Below are positions 1 to 5,825 of a stretch of DNA of 5,825 bases, one piece after another. The stretch covers positions 1-5,825 of the forward strand of contig JANXWQ010000595.1 in the NCBI GenBank assembly GCA_025351065.1. Direction: 5' to 3'. Within the stretch, counting starts at the first letter, position 1. Each line of letters starts with the position of its first letter. A program made the position numbers and the translations under genes. Origin of the DNA: Chthoniobacter sp. Its GTDB lineage: Bacteria; Verrucomicrobiota; Verrucomicrobiia; Chthoniobacterales; Chthoniobacteraceae. The notes beneath the pieces were generated by a model that saw nothing but the letters and a program-made list of their open reading frames with translations, did no database searches and had not been told where the DNA came from.

Positions 1-526
1 CGATCCAAAGCAGACAAAGCGTGATCGAGGCGATGACGCCGGCGGCAGCGGGAATCGGGAAGCCGCGAAATTCCTTGTTCGCAGCGGTGGCGTTGGCGGC
101 GGCGAGGCAGTTGAAACGCGCCAGCCGCAACGCGCCGCAGACGAGATACACCGACGCAATGACCCATCCGGTGCGGGGAAATTCATGGAGCACGATGCGA
201 TAGACCATGAGCGCCGGGGCGACGCCAAAGGAGACGATGTCGGCGAGCGAGTCGAACTCGCGGCCGAACGGGCTTTCGTTGCCGCCGAGGCGGGCGAGGC
301 GGCCGTCGAGCGCATCGAAAACGCAGGAAAGCAGGATGAGCCAGATGGCCATGTGGAATTTCTCGGCGGCGAGTTTTTCCACGGCCTCGGCGGTGGCGGG
401 CGTCGCTGCGGCCTGGACGAGCGCGCCCTCGAGAATTTTGAGCGTGGCGGCAAAGCCGCAGAACAGATTGCCCGCCGTCATCAGATTCGGCAGGAGGTAG
501 ATCTTCGGGTTGCCGTCGTCGCTCAT
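1..526 (-). CDS. pssA: CDP-diacylglycerol--serine O-phosphatidyltransferase, 3' end cut by window edge
   Basis: Membrane enzyme that joins CDP-diacylglycerol and L-serine to give phosphatidylserine and CMP. The frame opens with MSDDGNPKIYLLPNLMTAGN and stays open for 175 residues to the left edge, so the C-terminus is missing. The CDP-alcohol phosphatidyltransferase signature D-x2-DG-x2-AR-x8-G-x3-D-x3-D is complete: Asp71, Asp74, Gly75, Ala78, Arg79, Gly88, Asp92, Asp96. The four Asp residues bind metal and catalyse in this family. GNLFCGF (19-25) and GFPIPAAAG (155-163) are typical of bacterial PssA, and hydrophobic stretches lie near 12-30, 58-71, 97-112, 120-134 and 158-175. Residues 34-56, between the first two membrane segments, form an Ala/Glu-rich insert that looks longer than usual. 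The start codon lies 4 nt after the psd stop, so the two are probably co-transcribed and PssA supplies the substrate of Psd. The family call is secure; the full length is unknown. Confidence 0.93.
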   Translation of the reverse strand, partial: MSDDGNPKIYLLPNLMTAGNLFCGFAATLKILEGALVQAAATPATAEAVEKLAAEKFHMAIWLILLSCVFDALDGRLARLGGNESPFGREFDSLADIVSFGVAPALMVYRIVLHEFPRTGWVIASVYLVCGALRLARFNCLAAANATAANKEFRGFPIPAAAGVIASITLCLLWI

Positions 527-530
527 CGGG

Positions 531-1184
531 TCAGAAAGCCGGCGCGGGCGGTTTGGGAAAACGCGCGATGATCGTGATCGCGCCGGTCACGCGGTCACCC
601 ACGGCCACGTCCACTTTGGCGTCGAGCGGCAGGTAGATTTCCGTGCGCGAGCCAAAGCGGATCATGCCGAAGCGATGCCCGCGCGGGACGTCGTCGCCGA
701 CCTGCGACCACGGCACGATGCGCCGGGCAATCGCCCCCGTGAGCTGCCGCACCACGAGCGTCGCCCGTTTGCCTTCGAAGGCCCACGTCAGCGCCTCGTT
801 TTTCTCCGAGCACAGCGGATCACGCGCGTCGAGAAAAAGGCCGGGGTGATGCTGGACGTAGGTGATTTTTCCCGCGATGGGCGCGCGGTTCACATGCACG
901 TCGAAGACCGAGAGAAAAACACCCACGCGCCGGCATTTCGTTTTCAAAACCTCGTGCTCTTCGATCTCCACGATGTCGGCCACCACGCCATCGGCGGCGG
1001 AGAGAATCAGCTCCTCGCCTTCCGGCAAAGGGCGGTCCGGGTCGCGGAAAAAATTCATGCAGAAAAGCAGCAGCGCCGTGGCGAGCCACATGAGCCACAT
1101 CCAGTGCGCTAGCGCGCCGACGAGGCCGAGCGCGGCGATGATGGCAAAGATGTGGCGGCCTTCGTAGAGAGTCTGAAATCGCAT
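531..1184 (-). CDS. psd: Phosphatidylserine decarboxylase proenzyme (short type)
   Basis: Converts phosphatidylserine to phosphatidylethanolamine and CO2 with a pyruvoyl group made by self-cleavage. The 217-residue length fits the short Psd type with one or two N-terminal membrane segments (about 11-27 and 29-45), followed by FFRDPDR (45-51). LSAADG (61-66) corresponds to the SPADG motif, with Ala for Pro, and carries Asp65. FDVHVNRAP (94-102) carries His97. IRFGSR (175-180) is the processing site: cleavage between Gly178 and Ser179 would give a beta chain ending at residue 178 and an alpha chain with an N-terminal pyruvoyl group. The frame stays open upstream to 1355, but that extension runs into the intergenic inverted repeat and has no family similarity. 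The start at MRFQTLYEGRHIF, just before the first membrane segment, is therefore preferred. No clear Shine-Dalgarno sequence precedes it. It is first in a psd-pssA unit with a 4-nt gap. Confidence 0.93.
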   Translation of the reverse strand: MRFQTLYEGRHIFAIIAALGLVGALAHWMWLMWLATALLLFCMNFFRDPDRPLPEGEELILSAADGVVADIVEIEEHEVLKTKCRRVGVFLSVFDVHVNRAPIAGKITYVQHHPGLFLDARDPLCSEKNEALTWAFEGKRATLVVRQLTGAIARRIVPWSQVGDDVPRGHRFGMIRFGSRTEIYLPLDAKVDVAVGDRVTGAITIIARFPKPPAPAF

Positions 1185-1221
1185 GAGGCGGCAGACGCTA
1201 CGCGCCGCGCGCAGGCGGGTA

Positions 1222-1241
1222 AAGCCCCGCGGTGCGGGCTT
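1222..1241. repeat. Small GC-rich hairpin with one bulge
   Basis: AAGCCCCGC (1222-1230) faces GCGGGCTT (1234-1241) across a 3-nt GGT loop. The arms pair over 8 bp with one bulged C. On the minus strand the stem is followed by TTTA, which makes a weak terminator-like shape, but it sits 5' of psd with no gene known to end there. It could be part of a psd leader, a weak terminator, or a piece of a dispersed repeat. Confidence 0.4.
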
Positions 1242-1289
1242 CCCATTGCACAACCCGGCAGATCGCCGACTTGCATGAAAAGGCAGAGG

Positions 1290-1363
1290 AGCCACGGATG
1301 AGCACGGATGGACACGGATGTTGGGTCTTTCCAATCCGTGTCCATCCGTGTTCATGCGTGGCT
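1290..1363. repeat. Large inverted repeat built from 10-nt CACGGATG units
   Basis: The left arm (1290-1319) and right arm (1334-1363) are 30 nt each and match as reverse complements at 28 of 30 positions, around a 14-nt loop. The left arm is itself three successive 10-nt units sharing CACGGATG: CCACGGATGA, GCACGGATGG and ACACGGATGT (1292-1321). The right arm carries the complementary ATCCGTG units. The 3' arm ends only 10 nt before the phosphodiesterase start codon, so a transcript starting upstream would carry the hairpin in its leader. There is no T-run after the stem, so an intrinsic terminator is unlikely. From memory, related CCGTG/CACGG repeats are dispersed in intergenic regions of Verrucomicrobiota and similar genomes; that part is recall, not shown here. 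A REP-like or MITE-like mobile repeat is the most likely reading. Confidence 0.85.
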
Positions 1364-1373
1364 AAAAATCCGC

Positions 1374-2069
1374 ATGACTTCGTCCGCTCCCTTCCTCTGC
1401 ATCGGCCACCGCGGCGCGCGCGGGCATGAGCCGGAAAATACGCTGCGCTCCGTCCGGCGCGCGCTGGCGCTGGGCGCGGATGGGATCGAGATCGACGTGT
1501 GGTTTGTGGACGGGGAACTCATCGTCATCCACGACGCCCGGCTGGAGCGCACCACGAACGGACGCGGCTACGTCTCGCGGAAAACCTGCGCGCAACTGCG
1601 CGCGCTCGACGCTGGCGAGGGCGAGCGCATCCCGACGCTGCGCGAGGTTTTTGAAACCGTGGAGCGCCGGGCGGTCATCCACATCGAACTGAAGGGCCGG
1701 CGCACCTCCGGTCCGGTGCGGGCGCTCATCGCGGAGTTCGTCGAGCGGCGCGGGTGGCGTTACGAGGACTTCGTCGTCTCGTCATTTCACCGCGCCGAGC
1801 TGCGCACCATCAGTGACCCGCGCATCCCCATCGCGCTGCTGCTCACACGGCCCACGAAGCTCTACGCGCTGAGCGCGCGGCATGTGCGCGCGGTTGCGGT
1901 CAATCCCGCGCTGCGCTACGTCACGCGGCCCTTCGTCGAGGACGCGCACCGGCGCGGGCTGAAGGTTTTTGTCTATACCGTAAACGAGCCCGCCGACCTC
2001 GCGCGGATGCGGGAGTGGGGCGTCGATGGCGTCTTCACCGACTTCCCCGAGCGCGTGCTCGCGCCGTGA
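1374..2069 (+). CDS. Glycerophosphodiester phosphodiesterase (UgpQ-like)
   Basis: Hydrolyses glycerophosphodiesters, the deacylation products of phospholipids, to glycerol 3-phosphate and an alcohol. The 231-residue protein is a full GDPD-type TIM barrel. GHRGARGHEPENT (11-23) holds His12 and Arg13 plus the PENT motif; IEIDV (38-42) holds metal ligands Glu39 and Asp41; His53 in VIHD is the second catalytic His; HIELK (103-107) holds Glu105 and Lys107; and VYTVNE (200-205) with GVDGVFTDFP (216-225) is the usual C-terminal end of the barrel. There is no signal peptide, so it probably acts in the cytoplasm, like UgpQ rather than periplasmic GlpQ. The frame is open from an ATG at 1308, but those 22 extra codons come from the inverted repeat. 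The start at MTSSAPFLCIGHRG puts the first motif at the family's normal distance from the N-terminus. The lipoprotein gene follows after 53 nt. Confidence 0.92.
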   Translation: MTSSAPFLCIGHRGARGHEPENTLRSVRRALALGADGIEIDVWFVDGELIVIHDARLERTTNGRGYVSRKTCAQLRALDAGEGERIPTLREVFETVERRAVIHIELKGRRTSGPVRALIAEFVERRGWRYEDFVVSSFHRAELRTISDPRIPIALLLTRPTKLYALSARHVRAVAVNPALRYVTRPFVEDAHRRGLKVFVYTVNEPADLARMREWGVDGVFTDFPERVLAP

Positions 2070-2122
2070 CGCGCGCGCATTTTCCGACTCGCCAGCACAA
2101 AAACTGCGACTACCCTCCGCGC

Positions 2123-2830
2123 ATGCGCACCCTGACTCCCCGCATCATCCTCGCCACGTTCGCCGCTCTCATCGCCGCCTGCTCCGCGCCGCGACCGCTG
2201 CCGAAATACCAAAAGCCCATCGCCCGCACGCAGTTTCAAACCGTGCGCACCACGGCTTACACCCACACCGAGGACGACCACGTCCAGTACACGAACCACA
2301 ACGCGCTCGGCGGCTGCCTGCAATGCGGGCAAATCAACAGCGCCGCCGCCGACTGGTCGCGCTGGCCCGCGGGCACGGTTTTCCGCATTCAGGAAACGGG
2401 CGAGCTTTACCGCGTGGATGACTACGGCTGGGCGCTTGCCGGCACGAATACGATCGACCTCTACAAGCCCTCGCGCGCCGCGATGAACGCGTGGGGCGTC
2501 CGCCAGGTGACCATCGAAAATCTGCAATGGGGCGATCCGCAGCGCAGCCTCGCGGTGCTCCGCCCGCGCTCGAAGTACCGGCACATCCGCCGCATGGTGG
2601 ACGAAATGGAAAACCGCATGGCCGAGCTGGCGCGGCCCGTGCCCACAGCATCGGCGTCGCTCGCCACCACCGCACCCGCCGCCGTGCCGATGTCCACTGC
2701 GGGGCCGGTCGGTTCGGTGGAAAATCCCGCGCCTAGCCGGGTGAAGATCAGCGGCCAGGTTGGCGTTGTCGTCAGCAACGCGCGCGGGCCGGTCGCGAAC
2801 AATCCCTTTTTCACCAACACGCCGCGCTGA
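2123..2830 (+). CDS. Lipoprotein with a 3D (double-psi beta-barrel) domain
   Basis: Predicted cell-envelope lipoprotein of 235 residues. A signal peptide (residues 1-19, hydrophobic core about 8-18) ends in a lipobox, LIAAC, giving Cys20 as the lipidated residue. Residues 38-130 match the 3D domain found in MltA-type lytic transglycosylases and in resuscitation or germination factors: VRTTAYT opens it, and the three name-giving Asp residues appear to be Asp77 (ADWSRWPAGT), Asp100 (VDDYGWALAG) and Asp112 (TIDLYKPS). A Cys pair lies at 65 and 68. After a charged, probably helical stretch (150-171) comes a Pro/Ala/Ser/Thr-rich low-complexity tail. MltA's larger insert domain is absent. Peptidoglycan cleavage is a family-based guess; binding only is possible. 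The start directly before the signal peptide is preferred over an in-frame ATG at 2015 that overlaps the phosphodiesterase gene. The gene converges on pstB with a 7-nt gap. Confidence 0.85.
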   Translation: MRTLTPRIILATFAALIAACSAPRPLPKYQKPIARTQFQTVRTTAYTHTEDDHVQYTNHNALGGCLQCGQINSAAADWSRWPAGTVFRIQETGELYRVDDYGWALAGTNTIDLYKPSRAAMNAWGVRQVTIENLQWGDPQRSLAVLRPRSKYRHIRRMVDEMENRMAELARPVPTASASLATTAPAAVPMSTAGPVGSVENPAPSRVKISGQVGVVVSNARGPVANNPFFTNTPR

Positions 2831-2833
2831 AGC

Positions 2834-2851
2834 GCCGCTAGCCGTAGCGGC
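2834..2851. terminator. Hairpin at the convergent junction, possible shared terminator
   Basis: GCCGCTA (2834-2840) and TAGCGGC (2845-2851) are a perfect 7-bp inverted repeat around a 4-nt GCCG loop. It starts 4 nt after the lipoprotein stop codon and includes the pstB stop codon, with one arm inside the last pstB codons. Its place between two convergent gene ends suggests a bidirectional terminator, but neither side has a T-run. It may be a coincidence of GC-rich coding sequence. Confidence 0.35.
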
Positions 2852-3611
2852 CTTCGATGTAGTCGGCGGTTCGCGTGTCGGAGGGATGGAGGAAAAGATC
2901 CTCGGTGCGGCGGTGCTCGATGAGTTCGCCCATGAGCATGAAGATGGCTTCGTCGCTGGCACGGCGGGCCTGGGCCATGTTGTGGGTGACGATGAGGATG
3001 GTGAATTTTCCGCGCAGCGAAAACATCAGCTCCTCGATGGCGCGGGTGCCCTCCACGTCGAGCGCGCTGCACGGCTCGTCCATGAGGATGACCTGCGGTT
3101 TCAACGGGAGGAGACGGGCGATGCAAAGCTTCTGCTGTTGCTCGAGCTGGAGCGCGGTGGCGCGGGTGTGCAGGCGGTCTTTCAAGTCGGCCCACAGGCC
3201 GACCTCGGTGAGCGCTTCCTCGACGGCCTGGTCGAGCGCGGCGCGTTTTTGCTCGGAGCGTTCGTGGTGGATGCGCAGGCCGAAAACGACGTTTTCATAG
3301 ACCGAGATGGGCAACGGATTGGGCCGCTGGAAAACCATGCCGACGCTTTTGCGCAGCTCGATGAGCGAGACGTCGGGGTCGTAGATGTTCTTGCCGAGGA
3401 TTTTGATTTCGCCGGTGGTGGTGACGTAGCCGTAGCGCTCGTTGACGCGGTTGAAGCAGCGCAGCAGCGTCGTTTTTCCGCAGCCGCTCGGGCCGATGAG
3501 CGAGGTGATGAGGCCGTCCTTGATATCGACGGTGACGTTCTTGAGCGCCTGGAATTTGGCATACCACAGGCAGAGATCGCGGGCGGTGAGGCTGTTCGTG
3601 GCGACGTTCAT
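2838..3611 (-). CDS. pstB: Phosphate ABC transporter ATPase PstB with degenerate signature motif
   Basis: Cytoplasmic ATPase subunit of the PstSCAB phosphate importer, 257 residues, the usual PstB length. Family features include RCFNRVNE (51-58) and a typical Q-loop region, VGMVFQRPNPLP (90-101). Walker A is GPSGCGKTT (40-48), the Q-loop Gln is 95, Walker B is VILMDE (174-179) with catalytic Glu179, the D-loop is SALD (182-185), and the H-loop His is 210 in VTHNMAQA. The exception is the ABC signature: where PstB normally reads LSGGQQQR, this protein reads LQLEQQQK (154-161). The frame is intact and the flanks (KLCIAR) are normal, so this is substitution and not a frameshift. The protein can bind and hydrolyse ATP by its own motifs but cannot offer a normal signature to a partner. 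Its start overlaps the stop of the upstream PstB-like gene in an ATGA, indicating coupled translation. It is the last gene of the operon; no phoU follows. Confidence 0.93.
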   Translation of the reverse strand: MNVATNSLTARDLCLWYAKFQALKNVTVDIKDGLITSLIGPSGCGKTTLLRCFNRVNERYGYVTTTGEIKILGKNIYDPDVSLIELRKSVGMVFQRPNPLPISVYENVVFGLRIHHERSEQKRAALDQAVEEALTEVGLWADLKDRLHTRATALQLEQQQKLCIARLLPLKPQVILMDEPCSALDVEGTRAIEELMFSLRGKFTILIVTHNMAQARRASDEAIFMLMGELIEHRRTEDLFLHPSDTRTADYIEGRYG

Positions 3612-4375
3612 CCGAAAATCCCGTTCACGTATTCGTAGGTGCGGCGGTCCTTCGTGTTGTCGGAGAAAATCACGTCGCTACCGTCGAGTTCGATGATCTC
3701 ACCATTCCAAAGGAACATGGTGCGGTCGGCGAGTCGGCGGGCCTGTTGCGTGAGATTGGTCACGAGGATGATGGTCATTTCCTTGCGCAGTTCTTTGAGC
3801 ACGTCCTCGATGCGCATGGTGGTGACGGGGTCGATGGCGATGCTGAATTCATCGAGGCACAAAATGTCGGGCTCGTGGGAAAGGGCGCGGGCGATGGTGA
3901 GGCGCTGCTGCTGGCCGCCGGAGAGCTTGGTGCCGAGCGAGTCGAGGCGGTCTTTGACCTCGTCCCAGAGGGCGGCTTGGCGCAGGCATTTTTCGACGTG
4001 GGCATCGAGAAACGCGCGGTCGCGCACGCCCGCGGTGCGCGGGGCGAAGGCGACGTTTTCATAAATGGAAAGAGGCAGGCCGACGGGCAGCGGCGCGACC
4101 ATGCCGATCTTGCGGCGCAGGCCATAGACATCGCGCACGCGCTGCACGTCCTCGCCATCGACTTTGATGGTGCCGGTCATGCGCGTGCCGGCGGTGAACT
4201 CGAAGGTGCGGTTGATCGCGCGAAGCAGCGTGGTTTTGCCAGACTGCGCGGGGCCGATGATGCCGAAGATTTCGTTCGGCTCGATGTGGAAGGAGATGCC
4301 GTGGTGGACTTCTTTCGCGCCGTAGAAGGTGCGGAGATTTTCGACTTCGATTTTGTGGCCGTTGGTGTTGCTCAT
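3608..4375 (-). CDS. PstB-like ATPase with altered Q-loop and H-loop
   Basis: Second ATPase of the phosphate operon, 255 residues, clearly of the PstB type but more diverged than its neighbour. Walker A is GPAQSGKTT (41-49), the signature LSGGQQQR (151-158) is perfect, and Walker B is ILCLDE (171-176) with Glu176 kept. Three sites depart from the family. The Q-loop reads IGMVAPLPVGLP, with Pro95 at the Gln position. The D-loop reads IAID (179-182) instead of SALD. The switch His is replaced by Asn207 in VTNLTQQARR. These changes should weaken hydrolysis at the site formed by its own Walker motifs, while it can still lend a good signature to a partner. It starts 4 nt after the pstA stop and overlaps the next pstB by 4 nt, so equal expression with that gene and assembly as a heterodimer are likely. 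A separate regulatory role or a decaying duplicate are alternatives, but the perfect LSGGQ and open frame argue against decay. Confidence 0.88.
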   Translation of the reverse strand: MSNTNGHKIEVENLRTFYGAKEVHHGISFHIEPNEIFGIIGPAQSGKTTLLRAINRTFEFTAGTRMTGTIKVDGEDVQRVRDVYGLRRKIGMVAPLPVGLPLSIYENVAFAPRTAGVRDRAFLDAHVEKCLRQAALWDEVKDRLDSLGTKLSGGQQQRLTIARALSHEPDILCLDEFSIAIDPVTTMRIEDVLKELRKEMTIILVTNLTQQARRLADRTMFLWNGEIIELDGSDVIFSDNTKDRRTYEYVNGIFG

Positions 4376-4379
4376 GGCG

Positions 4380-5294
4380 CTACCATTTTTTGCGTCCGCG
4401 CAGCCAAGAACGAAAGGCGATGGCCGTGGCGTTGACGAAAAGGACGAGGACGATCATCACCGTGGCGATGGCGAAGGGGAGCGAGGGCGCGGCGTTGTGG
4501 GCCTGCGTGGCGATGTAGTAGAGGTGCATCGAGAGCGCCATGCACTGATCGCGGAAGGGGTCGTAGAGAAACAGGCCGGTGCCCTCGACGCCTTTGAAAA
4601 TGGCGACCCCGGTGAGCATGACGGGCGCGGTTTCTCCGGCGGCGCGGCTGACTTGCAGGATGACGCCGGTGAGGATGCCGCTGATCGAGTTGGGCAGCAC
4701 GATGCGCCAGATCGTTTGCCAGCGCGTCGCGCCGACGTTCCAGCACGCTTCGCGAAATTGCATCGGCACGCTGGAGAGCGCTTCTTTCGTGGAGGCGATG
4801 ATGACGGGCAGCGTCATGATCGCGAGCGTGAGCGACGCAGCGACGATGCTTTTGCCCATGCCCGCCGCATAGACGAAGGCGCCGAGGCCGAAGAGCCCGT
4901 GGACGATGCTGGGCACGCCCGCGAGATTCACGACGGCGAGATTCACGATGCGGGTGAACCAGCTTTCACGCGCGTATTCGTTCAAATACACGGCGGCGAG
5001 CACGCCGATGGGCGCGCTCACGAAGAGCGAAATGGTGACGATGTAAAGCGTGCCGACGATGATGGACCAGATGCCGCCTTTCACGCCGCCGAGCCGCGGG
5101 TTCGTCGTGAGAAATTCCCAGCTTAGCGAAGGCCACCCCTGGATGACGACGTGGCCGACGATGAGGATGAGCGGGATGACCATCAGCGCCGCCATCCCGC
5201 CGAAAAAACATTTCGCCGTGAACTCGCGCCGCAATTTTTTCCGCGTGAAAGCGGTCTCGCCAAACTGAACCGGGTTTTTCGCGAGGTCGTGCAT
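4380..5294 (-). CDS. pstA: Phosphate ABC transporter permease PstA
   Basis: Inner-membrane permease that pairs with PstC to form the phosphate channel. The 304-residue protein has a short cytoplasmic N-terminus, a first membrane helix (about 31-51), an external loop with a GGVKGGIW turn (69-76), and five further hydrophobic helices (about 77-101, 117-143, 149-168, 206-232 and 272-294). The EAA coupling loop that docks on the ATPase is REACWNVGATRWQTIWRIVLP (181-201). RAAGETAPVML (217-227) is a hallmark of PstA/PstC. The start is the ATG preceded by GGAAG five bases upstream, a good ribosome binding site. An in-frame GTG two codons earlier would overlap the pstC stop as GTGA but is too close to that site. 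The gap to pstC is 2 nt and to the next ATPase gene 4 nt. With non-identical PstA and PstC, each can in principle bind a different ATPase. Confidence 0.94.
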   Translation of the reverse strand: MHDLAKNPVQFGETAFTRKKLRREFTAKCFFGGMAALMVIPLILIVGHVVIQGWPSLSWEFLTTNPRLGGVKGGIWSIIVGTLYIVTISLFVSAPIGVLAAVYLNEYARESWFTRIVNLAVVNLAGVPSIVHGLFGLGAFVYAAGMGKSIVAASLTLAIMTLPVIIASTKEALSSVPMQFREACWNVGATRWQTIWRIVLPNSISGILTGVILQVSRAAGETAPVMLTGVAIFKGVEGTGLFLYDPFRDQCMALSMHLYYIATQAHNAAPSLPFAIATVMIVLVLFVNATAIAFRSWLRGRKKW

Positions 5295-5296
5295 GG

Positions 5297-5825
<529 letters not shown>

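Larger units (their letters stand above)
1185..1373. other. Divergent intergenic region between psd and the phosphodiesterase gene
   Basis: These 189 bp separate two divergently transcribed units and must hold the promoters for both if each is expressed separately. I found no convincing -35/-10 pair on either strand and no strong ribosome binding site before either start. The visible structure is a small GC-rich hairpin (1222-1241) and a large inverted repeat (1290-1363), each listed separately. The reading frames that cross the region look like chance extensions of psd and of the phosphodiesterase gene, with no recognisable protein content. Confidence 0.7.

Noticed and set aside
531..1355. 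Longer psd with a 57-residue N-terminal extension
   Set aside because: The extension is translated from the inverted repeat and GC-rich spacer and has no family similarity; the start at 1184 lies just before the first membrane helix.
1308..2069. Longer phosphodiesterase starting inside the inverted repeat
   Set aside because: The extra 22 residues come from repeat DNA, and the catalytic HRG motif is normally close to the N-terminus, as it is with the start at 1374.
1973..2962. 329-residue minus-strand reading frame opposite the lipoprotein gene
   Set aside because: It overlaps three real genes, is rich in Arg, Ala and Gly, and shows no motif; the opposite strand has a lipobox and a 3D domain.
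2760..3638. 292-residue plus-strand reading frame opposite pstB
   Set aside because: It is a shadow of the well-supported pstB on the other strand; its composition is that of antisense GC-rich codons and no domain is recognisable.
2838..4375. Frameshift or pseudogene as the cause of the altered ATPase motifs
   Set aside because: Both frames are open at full family length, with normal sequence directly on each side of every altered motif, so in-frame substitution fits better.
3746..5126. Plus-strand frames of 229 and 265 residues opposite the PstB-like gene and pstA
   Set aside because: Asp/Glu/Gly/His-rich antisense shadows of membrane and ATPase genes, without recognisable domains.

Overview
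This GC-rich window comes from a bacterial chromosome and is almost fully coding: seven genes, two of them cut by the window edges. The best guess at source is the Verrucomicrobiota or a neighbouring PVC lineage. That guess rests on a short Psd next to PssA, a lipoprotein with a lone 3D domain, weak Shine-Dalgarno signals, and an intergenic inverted repeat built on CACGGATG that I associate with such genomes. It is an inference from gene style, not a database match.

Layout. Positions 1-1184 (minus strand) hold psd followed by pssA, the two steps that make phosphatidylethanolamine from CDP-diacylglycerol and serine; pssA runs off the left edge. Positions 1185-1373 are a divergent intergenic region with a near-perfect 30-bp inverted repeat and a smaller hairpin. 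Positions 1374-2830 (plus strand) hold a cytoplasmic-type glycerophosphodiester phosphodiesterase and a lipoprotein with a 3D (double-psi beta-barrel) domain. Positions 2838-5825 (minus strand) hold a tightly packed phosphate-uptake operon, read in the order pstC (5' end cut by the right edge), pstA, an atypical pstB-like gene, and pstB. Its junctions are a 2-nt gap, a 4-nt gap and a 4-nt ATGA overlap.

How the genes fit together. PstC and PstA form the membrane channel of the high-affinity phosphate importer, and the two PstB-like ATPases should power it. pstS and phoU are not in the window. The phospholipid genes and the phosphodiesterase, which frees glycerol 3-phosphate, give the neighbourhood a phosphate and phospholipid theme, though different transcription units are involved.

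The main discovery candidate is the ATPase pair. The downstream PstB has normal Walker A, Q-loop, Walker B and H-loop but has lost the LSGGQ signature (it reads LQLEQ). The upstream PstB-like protein has a perfect LSGGQ but has Pro in place of the Q-loop Gln and Asn in place of the H-loop His. The defects are complementary. A heterodimer would have one complete ATP site and one degenerate site, as in asymmetric ABC exporters such as TAP or TM287/288, whereas textbook PstB is a homodimer with two equal sites.
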